Source of the DNA: Chryseobacterium oryctis
Lineage (GTDB): Bacteria > Bacteroidota > Bacteroidia > Flavobacteriales > Weeksellaceae
Direction of reading: 5' to 3'
Length of the DNA: 64,000 nucleotides
Assembly (NCBI RefSeq): GCF_025971925.1
Contig: NZ_JAPDHV010000004.1
Span: forward strand, 186,001 to 250,000
Made by a program: the position numbers and the translations under genes. Shown here in pieces: positions 12,943-22,043 of this stretch. The notes below the pieces were generated by a model. The model saw only the letters and a program-made list of their open reading frames with translations, searched no databases and was not told where the DNA came from. Within the stretch, counting starts at the first letter, position 1, and each line of letters begins with the position of its first letter.

Positions 12943-13746
12943 TTATTTATTATCCTGCGCTCCGAAAACTTTCTGTAAAATACTTGTGGTTCTCATCGCT
13001 GGAGTATTTCTGATTCCGCTTTCTTTGTCTGCAACCATTTTAAATACGCCGTTTATGGTTTCTGTAGTTACATATTCGTTAAGGTCTGTAGTTACAGATT
13101 GTCCCGTTAACATATTGTATTTTGAAATCAGATTTTTCCATACAGAATCTGCACCAACTTTTCCTAAAGAAGCTTTTATTTTTGGCTGGAATGCCGTAAA
13201 TAATTGACTTTGAGTTTTACTTTGTAAATAGTCGGTTGCTGCATTATTGCTTCCTAATAAAATATTTTTAGCATCTGTAATCGTCATAGAAGTAATGGCA
13301 TTCGTGAAAATAGGAGCGGCTTCTGTTACTGCATCTTCGGCAGCTCTGTTGAGTAATTTTACACCTTGGTCTGCTAAACTTCCTAAACCTACAGAACGAA
13401 GAGTTGTATCGATTTTTCTAAGTTTTTCAGGCATCAATATTTTTACAGCTTCATTTTTTAAAAATCCGTCTGTAACACCCAATTTTTTTACACCTTCACT
13501 TACACCAAGGCTCAAAGCCTCTTTTAATCCTGATGAAATCTGTGTTGAGGTTAAATTACCAAGATTTACAGCAGAGCTATTGGTTGTTGTAGATGTAGAA
13601 GTTGTTGTAGAGTTTTTTGTTTTTACAGAATTATCAAGGTCGATACCTGTTTTGTCTTTTACGGTAGATTTTATGATATCTAAAATTTGCGCTTGTGTAG
13701 AAACCGAAAATAGTAATCCGGCAGCTAATAGAAATGTTTTTCTCAT
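12943..13746 (-). CDS. DUF4197-family secreted protein
   Basis: 267 residues. Signal peptide MRKTFLLAAGLLFSVSTQAQ. A low-complexity Ser/Thr/Asn linker follows (about 43-60: KTKNSTTTSTSTTTNSS). Then the DUF4197 core: GLKEALSLGVSEGVKKLG, ILMPEKLRKIDTTLRSVG, AAEDAVTEAAPIFTNAI and the ITDAKNILLGSNNAATDYL segment. The family is helical and periplasmic, with no known activity. It stands alone between a terminator and a divergent GH20 gene. Confidence 0.85.
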   Translation of the reverse strand: MRKTFLLAAGLLFSVSTQAQILDIIKSTVKDKTGIDLDNSVKTKNSTTTSTSTTTNSSAVNLGNLTSTQISSGLKEALSLGVSEGVKKLGVTDGFLKNEAVKILMPEKLRKIDTTLRSVGLGSLADQGVKLLNRAAEDAVTEAAPIFTNAITSMTITDAKNILLGSNNAATDYLQSKTQSQLFTAFQPKIKASLGKVGADSVWKNLISKYNMLTGQSVTTDLNEYVTTETINGVFKMVADKESGIRNTPAMRTTSILQKVFGAQDNK

Positions 13747-13849
13747 TATTTATTTTTACAAATTTAGATGTTTTATTTTTTTAAAGGTTAAAATGACTTT
13801 AGAAATTTTCAGAAAATGGCTATATTAGCTAAAACCATAATCACTTCTA

Positions 13850-16123
13850 ATGATACGTATTCTGTTAATACTCTTTTTATTGTCTTTCAGTAAATTTTTT
13901 TCTCAAAATAGGTTAAATTTGATTCCTTATCCGCAAAAAGTTGAATTTTTAGAAGGGGAATTTTTGATACCAGAGGAATTTAACCTTGATGAAAACTTAC
14001 CAAAAGAAGAAACAGAGTATTTAAAAAAACGTTTAGAGGGAGTAGTTAAGTTTAGTTATGGTAAGAAAGATGAAGGGGTTCATTTAGTATACTCTTTATA
14101 TCCTCCGGTTTTATCGCATTTACCAAAGAATGATGAACAACAAAAAGAAAGATATTCAATTTATATTTCTCCAAAGCGAATAGTTATAAATTCTTATACA
14201 AAGCAGGGCTATTTTCTAGCAATTCAAACCTTTATTCAGCTTATAGAGCAATATAAAGAAATTGGGAAAATTCCTGCTTTAAAAATTAAAGACCAACCCA
14301 AATTCGCTTGGCGTGGAATGCATCTCGATGTTTGCCGTCATTTTTTTACAGTTGAGGAGGTAAAACAATATATTGATTATTTGGCGATGTATAAGTTGAA
14401 TACTTTTCATTGGCATTTGACGGACGACCAAGGTTGGAGAATTGAAATTAAAAAATATCCCAAACTCACTCAAATTGGTTCTAGACGTAAAGAATCAATG
14501 ATTGGAGCTTATGTTGACAATACTTTTGACGGAAAACCTTACGGTCCTTATTTTTATACTCAGGAACAGATAAAAGAAGTTGTAGATTATGCAAAAGAAT
14601 GTCATATTACGGTTGTTCCTGAAATTGAAATGCCGGGTCATGCGTTAGCTGCTCTTTCTGCTTATCCCGAATTGGCATGTACAAAAGGACCTTTTGAACC
14701 GGCTACAAAATGGGGTGTTTTTGATGATGTTTTTTGCCCGAAAGAAGAGACTTTCACATTCTTGCAAAATGTTTTGGATGAAATGATAGCCCTTTTTCCG
14801 TCTGAATATATTCATATTGGAGGTGATGAATGTCCTAAAACAAGATGGAAAGAATGTGCCCATTGTCAGGATTTAATCAAGAAAAATAATTTAAAAGATG
14901 AACATGGTTTACAGAGTTATTTCATTCAAAGAATTGAAAAATTTGTCAATAAAAAAGGGAGGAAAATTATTGGCTGGGACGAAATTTTAGAAGGTGGATT
15001 AGCTCCAAATGCTGCAGTAATGAGCTGGACTGGCGTGAATGGAGGTATTGAAGCTGCGAAATCAAATCATTTTGCGGTAATGACGCCCGGATCATATTGT
15101 TATTTTGACCATTATCAAGGAGATCCAGCAACAGAACCCAATGCTTTCGGTGGTTTTACTCCGTTGGATAAGGTTTATTCTTATAACCCGATTCCGAGTG
15201 AACTGACTCTAGAACAATCAAAATATATTTTAGGAGTTCAGGCAAATTTATGGACGGAATATATTCTGGACTTTAAGCGTGTTCAATATATGATTTTTCC
15301 AAGATTATTGGCTCTTTCGGAAGTGGGTTGGGGTACTGCCGATTCTAAAAACTATAAAGAATTTGAAGGAAGAGTAATCGAACAATTTAAAACTTTGGAT
15401 AAAATGAATATAAACTATTCCAGAAGTATTTATAATATTTCGGGAATAGTTATTTCAAAAGATAATAGTATCGGTTATGAGCTTTCAACTTCTCAAAATC
15501 CTTCAGGGATTCGGTATACATTAGACGGAAGTGAACCAACAATCAGCTCTCCTACATATCAAAATCCTATTTCAATTTCTAAATCATTAACTTTAAAGTC
15601 GGCTTATTTCGAGCAAGGTAAATTAAAAAGTGCTATTTCTTCACAAGACTTTATTACTTCAAAAACAACAGGGAAAAGTATTAAATTAGAAGAACAACCT
15701 AATGAAAATTACTCTTTTGGAGGTGCTTTTACTTTAGTTGACGGAATTATTGGAAATCAAAGGCAATTAGGAAAAACTTGGTTGGGTTTTCAAGGAAAAG
15801 ATGTAGTTGCAACAATTGATTTAGAGCAGAAAACTCAGTTCTCGGAAGTGTATTTCAATACTTTGGAAAATAAAGGAAGCTGGATTCATTTGGCAAAATC
15901 GGCTCAGATTTTTGTTTCTGATGATAATCAAAATTTTAAAATGATTAAAGAAATAGGCAAAGAAGAAATTCAAAAGGCTAAAGGAAAAATCAGACTTAAT
16001 GTTGGAAATCAAACTTCAAAATATATTAAAGTTAAAATAGAAAATGCGGGAATAATTCCTGCAGGAAATCCTGGTGCAGATTCCAAAGCATGGCTTTTTG
16101 TGGATGAAATCGGGGTAAACTAA
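13850..16123 (+). CDS. Family 20 beta-N-acetylhexosaminidase, secreted
   Basis: 757 residues. It removes terminal beta-linked GlcNAc/GalNAc by substrate-assisted catalysis. In order: signal peptide (1-19, ending FFSQ), the GH20 N-terminal domain (about 20-150), and the catalytic barrel from KFAWRGMHLDVCRHF to about 500 with the motif HIGGDE (322-327; Asp326 and Glu327 catalytic). After it come a chitobiase C-terminal-like domain (IRYTLDGSEPTISSPTYQNP) and a C-terminal F5/8-type sugar-binding domain (about 620-757). There is no T9SS sorting domain. It is followed 12 bases later by the glycosylasparaginase gene and is the first gene of an N-glycan-degrading group. Confidence 0.93.
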   Translation: MIRILLILFLLSFSKFFSQNRLNLIPYPQKVEFLEGEFLIPEEFNLDENLPKEETEYLKKRLEGVVKFSYGKKDEGVHLVYSLYPPVLSHLPKNDEQQKERYSIYISPKRIVINSYTKQGYFLAIQTFIQLIEQYKEIGKIPALKIKDQPKFAWRGMHLDVCRHFFTVEEVKQYIDYLAMYKLNTFHWHLTDDQGWRIEIKKYPKLTQIGSRRKESMIGAYVDNTFDGKPYGPYFYTQEQIKEVVDYAKECHITVVPEIEMPGHALAALSAYPELACTKGPFEPATKWGVFDDVFCPKEETFTFLQNVLDEMIALFPSEYIHIGGDECPKTRWKECAHCQDLIKKNNLKDEHGLQSYFIQRIEKFVNKKGRKIIGWDEILEGGLAPNAAVMSWTGVNGGIEAAKSNHFAVMTPGSYCYFDHYQGDPATEPNAFGGFTPLDKVYSYNPIPSELTLEQSKYILGVQANLWTEYILDFKRVQYMIFPRLLALSEVGWGTADSKNYKEFEGRVIEQFKTLDKMNINYSRSIYNISGIVISKDNSIGYELSTSQNPSGIRYTLDGSEPTISSPTYQNPISISKSLTLKSAYFEQGKLKSAISSQDFITSKTTGKSIKLEEQPNENYSFGGAFTLVDGIIGNQRQLGKTWLGFQGKDVVATIDLEQKTQFSEVYFNTLENKGSWIHLAKSAQIFVSDDNQNFKMIKEIGKEEIQKAKGKIRLNVGNQTSKYIKVKIENAGIIPAGNPGADSKAWLFVDEIGVN

Positions 16124-16135
16124 ATTGTATAAATA

Positions 16136-17127
16136 ATGAATTCACGTAGAAAATTTCTTAAAAATACAGCATTAGCATCTTCAGCATTATTGTTGAATCC
16201 GTTGGATTTGATTGCTAAAGATTTTCCTGAAAATAATAAAGCTGTTAACAAGCCAATTGTCCTTTCCACTTGGAATTTTGGTTTAAAAGCTAATAATGAA
16301 GCATGGAAGGTTCTTGGAAATGGAGGTAGAGCCTTAGATGCGGTAGAAAAAGGTGTACGTTTGGTGGAACTTGACCCCAATGAAAGAAGTGTTGGCTTTG
16401 GCGGTAGACCGGACAGAGACGGAAGGGTAACGTTGGATGCTTGTATTATGGACGAAAACTTTAATATTGGCTCTGTTGCTTGTCTTGAAAATATTAAAAA
16501 TCCGATTTCTGTTGCAAGAGCTGTGATGGAAAAAACACAACACGTAATGTTGGTTGGGGAAGGAGCATTTCAGTTTGCCGTTTCACAAGATTTTAAAAAG
16601 AAAATCTTTTAACTCCCGAATCCGAAAAAGAATGGAAAGAGTGGCTGAAAGATAGCAAATATCAACCTATTGTAAATGTTGAAAATCACGATACTATCGG
16701 GATGATAGCTTTAGATTCTCAAGGTAATCTTTCTGGAGCTTGTACAACGAGTGGAATGGCTTTCAAAATGCATGGAAGAGTAGGAGATTCACCCATTATA
16801 GGAGCCGGATTATTTGTTGATAATGAAGTAGGAGCTGCGACGGCAACAGGTCATGGGGAAGAAGTTATCAGAACTGTAGGTACTCATTTGGTTGTAGAGC
16901 TGATGAGACAAGGCAGGACTCCTCAACAGGCGTGCAAAGAAGCTGTAGAGAGAATTGTACAGATTGCAAAAAGAAGAAACAAAAACCTAAAAGATATTCA
17001 GGTAGGTTTTATTGCGTTAAATAAGAAAGGGGAGTATGGATCGTACTGTATTCAGGACGGATTCAATTTTGCCGTGTATGACCAAAAAGGAAATCGTTTA
17101 GAAAAACCTGATTTTGCTTTGAAATAA
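16136..17127 (+). pseudogene. N4-(beta-N-acetylglucosaminyl)-L-asparaginase, frame-broken at an A-run
   Basis: This Ntn-hydrolase cleaves GlcNAc-Asn, the last bond of N-glycan breakdown. Part 1 (16136-16612): a Tat-type signal (MNSRRKFLKNTALASSALLL), STWNFGLKANNEAW, FGGRPDRDGRVTLDACIMDE. Part 2: VNVENHDTIGMIALD with the nucleophile Thr after His-Asp, the self-cleavage point, then GACTTSGMAFKMHGRVGDSP and ATGHGEEVI. The frame breaks at A5 (16595-16599); a sixth A would give one 330-residue protein reading DFKKENLLTPESEKEW. All active-site residues remain, so the gene is either newly broken or mis-sequenced. Its neighbours supply the preceding steps of N-glycan degradation. Confidence 0.85.
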
Positions 17128-17136
17128 TTTAAAAAA

Positions 17137-17799
17137 ATGTCAAAAATAGAAATAGCATGTTTCAATCCGCAATCGGCAATGATTGCATTTGAAAACGGAG
17201 CAGATAGAATAGAATTTTGTGATGGATTAAGCGAAGGCGGAACGACCCCCGATTTTGAAACCACAAAACAACTTCGGGAAAATATTAATATTCCGATTTT
17301 CGTGATGATTCGTCCTAGAGGTGGAGACTTTACTTATTCTGATACAGAATTTGAACAAATGAAGTCAGATTTAATTCGATTAAAATCTTTAAATATAGAT
17401 GGTTTCGTTTTCGGAGTTTTAAGCGAAAATAATGAGATTAATGTTGAGCAAAATAAAGAATTAATTCAGTTGGCAAATCCGCTTCCTTGCACTTTTCATC
17501 GTGCATTTGATAGAGCTAAAGATTTGGAGAATTCATTAGATAAAGTAATTGATTGTGGTTTTAAAACGATTCTTACCTCTGGACAAAAACCTAATGTTTC
17601 AGAAGGAAAAGAAAACTTAAAAAAGCTGGTGGAATTATCAAACGGAAGAATAGAAATTCTTGTTGGCGGAGGTTTGCGTTCTACCAATATTGCAGAAATC
17701 AGAGAGTTTACAAAAGCTCAATATTTCCATTCTTCGGCTATAACAGATGGAGGAGCTTTTGCGAATCCAGATGAGGTTATTGCTTTGAAAAACAAATAA
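17137..17799 (+). CDS. cutC: CutC family protein (copper homeostasis name; role uncertain)
   Basis: 220 residues with the CutC TIM-barrel pattern: IEIACFNPQSAMIAFENGAD, RIEFCDGLSEGGTTP, FVMIRPRGGDFTYSD, DGFVFGVL, CTFHRAFDRAKD, ILTSGQKPNVSEG, ILVGGGLRSTNI and a C-terminal HSSA. The family was named from E. coli copper sensitivity, but no copper-binding cluster is evident here. It starts nine bases after the glycosylasparaginase stop and lies among glycan-degrading genes, so a role in sugar processing is plausible. This is an inference from context. Confidence 0.9.
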   Translation: MSKIEIACFNPQSAMIAFENGADRIEFCDGLSEGGTTPDFETTKQLRENINIPIFVMIRPRGGDFTYSDTEFEQMKSDLIRLKSLNIDGFVFGVLSENNEINVEQNKELIQLANPLPCTFHRAFDRAKDLENSLDKVIDCGFKTILTSGQKPNVSEGKENLKKLVELSNGRIEILVGGGLRSTNIAEIREFTKAQYFHSSAITDGGAFANPDEVIALKNK

Positions 17800-17803
17800 T
17801 TTA

Positions 17804-17965
17804 AACGCAAAGTTTTTAATAATAAAACTTATTATTTTAAGGAGCAAAGAATTGCGACAAAGTCGCTGATGAAGGTGTTTGGTTGAAACTTTCGCTTAGT
17901 AGAATCAATCTATTGATTCATCTTTGCCCCTTAAATAAAATGTGAAAAAATATAAACCTTTGCGA
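17804..17965. repeat. Intergenic element with CGCAAAG inverted termini
   Basis: Left end AACGCAAAGTTT (17804-17815) and right end AAACCTTTGCGA (17954-17965) are inverted copies. Inside are ACAAAGTCGCTGATGAAGG and TAGAATCAATCTATTGATTC; the latter forms a small palindrome (AATCAATctATTGATT). It lies directly upstream of a GxxExxY gene. Confidence 0.55.
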
Positions 17966-17988
17966 TAAAAAATAAAAAACAAACACAA

Positions 17989-18366
17989 ATGAAGGAAAAT
18001 GAATTATCTTATAAAATTATAGGAGCAGCTTTAGAGGTACACAGAAATTTAGGAGCCGGTTTGTTAGAGAATGCTTATGAAACAGCTCTGGCGTACGAAT
18101 TAAAAGAATTGGGATTAAAAGTTAATCAACAGGTTTCGTTACCTCTTAAATACAAAGAAGAAATAATTGAAAAGGCATATAAACTTGATTTAATTGTAGA
18201 AGATAAGGTAATTGTTGAAATCAAATCAGTAGTTGAAATTCACCCAATATTCTATTCTCAGTTATTAACTTATCTGAAGTTGACCAATCTGAAATTAGGA
18301 CTTCTCATTAATTTTAACACGCCACTTATTAAAGACGGAATTCATCGAATTGTAAATAAATTATAA
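17989..18366 (+). CDS. GxxExxY protein
   Basis: 125 residues with the name-giving motif G-A-G-L-L-E-N-A-Y-E (about 21-30). After it come LAYELKELGLKVNQQVSLPL, DLIVEDKVIVEIKSVVEIHP (a D-x(n)-ExK pattern as in PD-(D/E)XK nuclease folds) and LTYLKLTNLKLGLLINFN. Function is unknown; a nuclease fold is likely from the motif. Its stop overlaps the beta-mannosidase start (TAATG), so the two are translationally coupled, which is odd for an accessory protein. The inverted-repeat element just upstream may be part of the same insertion. Confidence 0.88.
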   Translation: MKENELSYKIIGAALEVHRNLGAGLLENAYETALAYELKELGLKVNQQVSLPLKYKEEIIEKAYKLDLIVEDKVIVEIKSVVEIHPIFYSQLLTYLKLTNLKLGLLINFNTPLIKDGIHRIVNKL

Positions 18367-20852
18367 TGAACAAAACCCTACTTTTTGCTTTCCTTTTCAT
18401 TCAAACTTTTGTTAATGCTCAATTTTCTGAGAGAAATTTATCGTTAGAAAATTGGAGTTTTAAGAATTCAAAAGAAAAAAAATGGCTGACTGCCACAGTC
18501 CCGGGAACGGTTCATTTGGATTTAATGAATCATCAAATTATTCCTGACCCTTTCAAAGATGAAAATGAAAAAAAGGTTCAATGGGTAGAAAATGAAGATT
18601 GGGATTATCAAACCATTTTTAACCTTTCCGAAAAAGAGCTTAAAAATCAAAATATAGATTTGGTTTTTGACGGACTAGATACATTTTCCGAAATTTATTT
18701 AAATGGAAAACTCTTGAAAAAGACAGATAATATGTTCAGAAAATGGGAAATTCCTGTTAAAACATATTTGAAAAATGGAGAAAATATTTTACAGGTTAAG
18801 TTTAAATCTGCTGTCAATGTTGGAAAAGATTTAGCTGAAAAAGTACCTTTTACAATGCCGGAATCGCCGAGAAGTTTTGTGAGAAAGGCTCAATATCAAT
18901 TTGGGTGGGATTGGGGACCAAGATTAGTGACTTCGGGAATTTGGAAAGAGGTAAAACTGGAATTTTGGAATAATGCCAAATTTGAAAATATAAAAATTGA
19001 ACAGAAACTTTTGACCAAGCAAAAAGCAGATTTGCAGATTTATGCTGAAGTTAATGCATTTGTACAAGGAAAATATAGAATATTGGTTAATAATAAGGAA
19101 AATGTTGTTCAGTTAGACAAAGGTAAAAATACTATTAAACTTCCTTTTGTTATTAAAACCCCTAAACTTTGGCAACCTAATGGTTTGGGTGAACAGAATC
19201 TATATGACATTACAATATCTTTAGAAAAAGATTCAAAGAAAATAGCTGAAAAAACAGAAAAAATAGGTCTTAGAACCATTGAGTTGGTTCAGGAAAAAGA
19301 TGAAAAAGGAAAATCGTTCTATTTTAAAGTCAATGGAAACCCGATGTATGCAAAAGGTGTCAATTGGATTCCTTCCGATAGTTTTTTACCAAGAATAAGT
19401 AAAGAAAAGTATCAAAAATTAATCAGAGACTGCAAAGAAGCGAATATGAATATGATTCGTATTTGGGGTGGCGGAATTTACGAAGGTGATGAGTTTTACA
19501 AGGCTTGTGATGAAAACGGAATTTTGGTTTGGCAGGATTTTATGTTTGCAGGAAGTTTTTATCCAGCTGATGAGAATTTTCAACAAAATGTTGAGTTGGA
19601 AGTAAAAGATCAAATAAATAGACTTCAAAATCATCCTTCTTTAGCTTTATGGTGCGGAAACAACGAAATTGATGAAGCAATTGTGAATTGGGGGTATCAA
19701 AAGCAATTCAAGTATTCAAAAGAAGATTCTTTACAGGTTGGGAAAGATTACAAGAAAATCTTTCATGAAGTAATTCCAAATGCTGTAAAAAAATATGCAA
19801 CAAGCGATAAACTGATTTATTGGCCAAGTTCTCCATCAATCGGTTGGGGACATAAAGAAAGTTTAACGGAAGGAGATTCTCATTATTGGGGAGTTTGGTG
19901 GGGAGAACAGCCTTTTGAAATTTACAATGAAAAAGTACCCAGATTTGCTTCGGAATACGGTTTTCAGGGAATGCCAACTTTGGAGACTACAAAATCTATG
20001 TTTTCAGGAAATCAGGACATAGATTTACAAAATCCAGTGATAAAAGCCCATCAAAAACATGGAAGAGGTTGGGAAATCATTAATGAATACATGAAGAGAG
20101 ATTATATTGTTCCGACAGATCTTGTGAAATACAATTATGTTTCTCAATTACTTCAATCTCGAGGTATGAAAATAGCCATTGAAGCGCATCGTCGAGCAAA
20201 ACCTTATAATATGGGGACTTTGTATTGGCAACTGAACGATTGTTGGCCTGTCGTTTCTTGGTCTTCTATTGATTATTTAGGAAATTGGAAGGCTTTACAT
20301 TATCAGATTAAAAGAAGTTTTGAACCGATTGTAATTGCACCTTATCTACAAGAAGGTTTATTATCTACTTCTGTAATCAATGATGAGTTTAAAGATTATC
20401 AATCGGTTAGATTAAGTACACAAATTTATACATTGAATGGAGGTTTGCTACAAGAATTTGATGAAACTGACCAAGATTTAAAAGAAAATTCTGTTCTCAA
20501 TTACCATCCGTTACAAGTAAAAGACCTTGTAAAACAAGAAAAATGGAATGAAGTTTTTTTAAACTTTACATTGAAGGATAATCAAGGAAAAACACTTGCC
20601 AATACCATTTGTTTTCTATCCAAACCAAAAGATTTAAAATTATCTAAACCCAATATTCAAATCAGGAAAATTTCGCCTACCGAAATTGAAGTTTCTACAG
20701 ATGTTTTGGCAAAAGATGTGTATTTGATGGGTGATACTCATTTCAGTGATAATTTCTTTGATTTATTACCGAAAATGCCAAAAAGAGTCACCCATTCAAA
20801 ACCTTTAGAGAAAGTTGAGGTAATGAGTTTGTTTGATACGATGAATGAATAA
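18366..20852 (+). CDS. Family GH2 beta-mannosidase, secreted
   Basis: 828 residues. It cleaves the Man-beta-1,4-GlcNAc bond at the core of N-glycans, or other beta-mannosides. Order: signal peptide (1-18), a jelly-roll sugar-binding domain (WLTATVPGTVHLDLMNH, KAQYQFGWDWGPRLVTSGIW), an Ig-like domain (about 200-310), and the TIM barrel with N-M-I-R-I-W-G-G-G-I-Y-E. The acid/base Glu is in WCGNNEIDEA (about 435) and the nucleophile Glu in FASEYGFQG (about 532). Length is normal. It closes the N-glycan group and may be expressed with the GxxExxY gene. Confidence 0.9.
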   Translation: MNKTLLFAFLFIQTFVNAQFSERNLSLENWSFKNSKEKKWLTATVPGTVHLDLMNHQIIPDPFKDENEKKVQWVENEDWDYQTIFNLSEKELKNQNIDLVFDGLDTFSEIYLNGKLLKKTDNMFRKWEIPVKTYLKNGENILQVKFKSAVNVGKDLAEKVPFTMPESPRSFVRKAQYQFGWDWGPRLVTSGIWKEVKLEFWNNAKFENIKIEQKLLTKQKADLQIYAEVNAFVQGKYRILVNNKENVVQLDKGKNTIKLPFVIKTPKLWQPNGLGEQNLYDITISLEKDSKKIAEKTEKIGLRTIELVQEKDEKGKSFYFKVNGNPMYAKGVNWIPSDSFLPRISKEKYQKLIRDCKEANMNMIRIWGGGIYEGDEFYKACDENGILVWQDFMFAGSFYPADENFQQNVELEVKDQINRLQNHPSLALWCGNNEIDEAIVNWGYQKQFKYSKEDSLQVGKDYKKIFHEVIPNAVKKYATSDKLIYWPSSPSIGWGHKESLTEGDSHYWGVWWGEQPFEIYNEKVPRFASEYGFQGMPTLETTKSMFSGNQDIDLQNPVIKAHQKHGRGWEIINEYMKRDYIVPTDLVKYNYVSQLLQSRGMKIAIEAHRRAKPYNMGTLYWQLNDCWPVVSWSSIDYLGNWKALHYQIKRSFEPIVIAPYLQEGLLSTSVINDEFKDYQSVRLSTQIYTLNGGLLQEFDETDQDLKENSVLNYHPLQVKDLVKQEKWNEVFLNFTLKDNQGKTLANTICFLSKPKDLKLSKPNIQIRKISPTEIEVSTDVLAKDVYLMGDTHFSDNFFDLLPKMPKRVTHSKPLEKVEVMSLFDTMNE

Positions 20853-20873
20853 AATAAAATCACATATACAATT

Positions 20874-20970
20874 TGTCATTCTAAATGAAGCAAAGCGGAA
20901 TGAAGAATCTTCTCTTAAACATTCTAATGAATCAGAAATATGAAGCGTTGTCAATCTGAGTGGAGTCGAG
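20874..20970. repeat. REP-like intergenic sequence
   Basis: TGTCATTCTAAATGAAGCAA with GCGGAATGAAGAATCTT, and further on GTCAATCTGAGTGGAGTCGA. Both resemble GTCATT/GTCAAT-CTGAG-type intergenic repeats that I know from flavobacterial genomes. Seen as two related pieces here; the genomic copy number cannot be judged. Confidence 0.4.
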
Positions 20971-21061
20971 GGCTTTTTATTGAAGAAGATTTCAAAAAAC
21001 AAATCATTTAGTATTCATTCTGAAAATTCAACCGTAAATTTGTAGTATATCTTTTAAAACT

Positions 21062-21970
21062 ATGGTAAATTTTGTTCTGATTGCGGTGTGTATTATTGCG
21101 GGAATGGTTTTCAAAGCAACAAAATCTATCCATCCGGATGCGCATAAAGGCATCAATACCTGGATTCTTTATTTAGCTTTACCAGCAGTTTCTTTTAAGT
21201 ATCTGCCAAAAGTAAAATGGACAACGGAAATGCTTTTCCCGATTTTGGCGACTTTTTTGATTGCTGTTTTTTCCTTTTTGTTCATGATGTTTTACAGTAA
21301 GAGCAAGAATTATTCAAGACGTTCCAGAAGTACATTAGAATTGGTAAGCGGTTATAGCAATACTTCATTCATCGGTTTTCCTTTGATTTCAGCTTTTTAT
21401 GGGGAAAGTCTTTTGAGTATAGCCATAATTTGTGACCAAACCATGTTTTTTGCCCTTTCAACATTAGGGATTATTGCAGCAGTAAAAGGCGGAAGCAAAT
21501 CCGGAAAAGTAAGTGCAAAATTTATTTTGAAAAGATTAATAAGTTTCCCTCCGTTAATCGGGTGCGTTTCTGCATTGATATTATCTCAGTTTGTAGACCT
21601 TTCTTTCGGTGAACCATTATTTGATAAATTAGCAGCGACAGTAAGTCCTTTGGCTTTATTTTCAGTCGGTTTACAACTGAAATTTAATGGTTGGAAAAAA
21701 TTAATTCCGCAAATGTCTGCTTCAATGCTGTTTAAACTGATTTTAGCCCCGGCAATTGTCTTAGTGTTTGCTTTATTGTTGGGAATTAAAGGAGATGTTG
21801 CCAAAATAACCATTTTTGAAGCTGCAATGCCGACTTTGGTTACAGCAAGTATTATTGCCGAACAATTCAGATTAAATACTAAGCTTACTAATCTAATTAT
21901 CGGATTCAGTATAATTGTAGGATTTTTTACTTCTGCGATTTGGTACAAAATTCTTGAACTGATTTTTTAA
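21062..21970 (+). CDS. AEC-family (auxin efflux carrier type) transporter
   Basis: 302 residues with about ten membrane helices in two five-helix halves, the AEC/BART layout. Supporting text: an N-terminal half with LALPAVSFKYLP (the helix break of TM2), SGYSNTSFIGFPLISAFYGE after the central region, and a second-half crossover LFSVGLQLKF. Family members export organic acids or amino-acid-like anions. The substrate here is unknown. It stands alone, 73 bases before priA. Confidence 0.85.
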   Translation: MVNFVLIAVCIIAGMVFKATKSIHPDAHKGINTWILYLALPAVSFKYLPKVKWTTEMLFPILATFLIAVFSFLFMMFYSKSKNYSRRSRSTLELVSGYSNTSFIGFPLISAFYGESLLSIAIICDQTMFFALSTLGIIAAVKGGSKSGKVSAKFILKRLISFPPLIGCVSALILSQFVDLSFGEPLFDKLAATVSPLALFSVGLQLKFNGWKKLIPQMSASMLFKLILAPAIVLVFALLLGIKGDVAKITIFEAAMPTLVTASIIAEQFRLNTKLTNLIIGFSIIVGFFTSAIWYKILELIF

Positions 21971-22043
21971 TTATATCAAAAAAATCTTCTTGGTTTTGCG
22001 TTTCAATAAAGAAAAATCTAATTTTACATTTTAAAAATTTCCT

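Noticed and set aside
13247..13828. Plus-strand reading frame of 193 codons
   Set aside because: It is antisense to the DUF4197 gene and reflects its repetitive composition.
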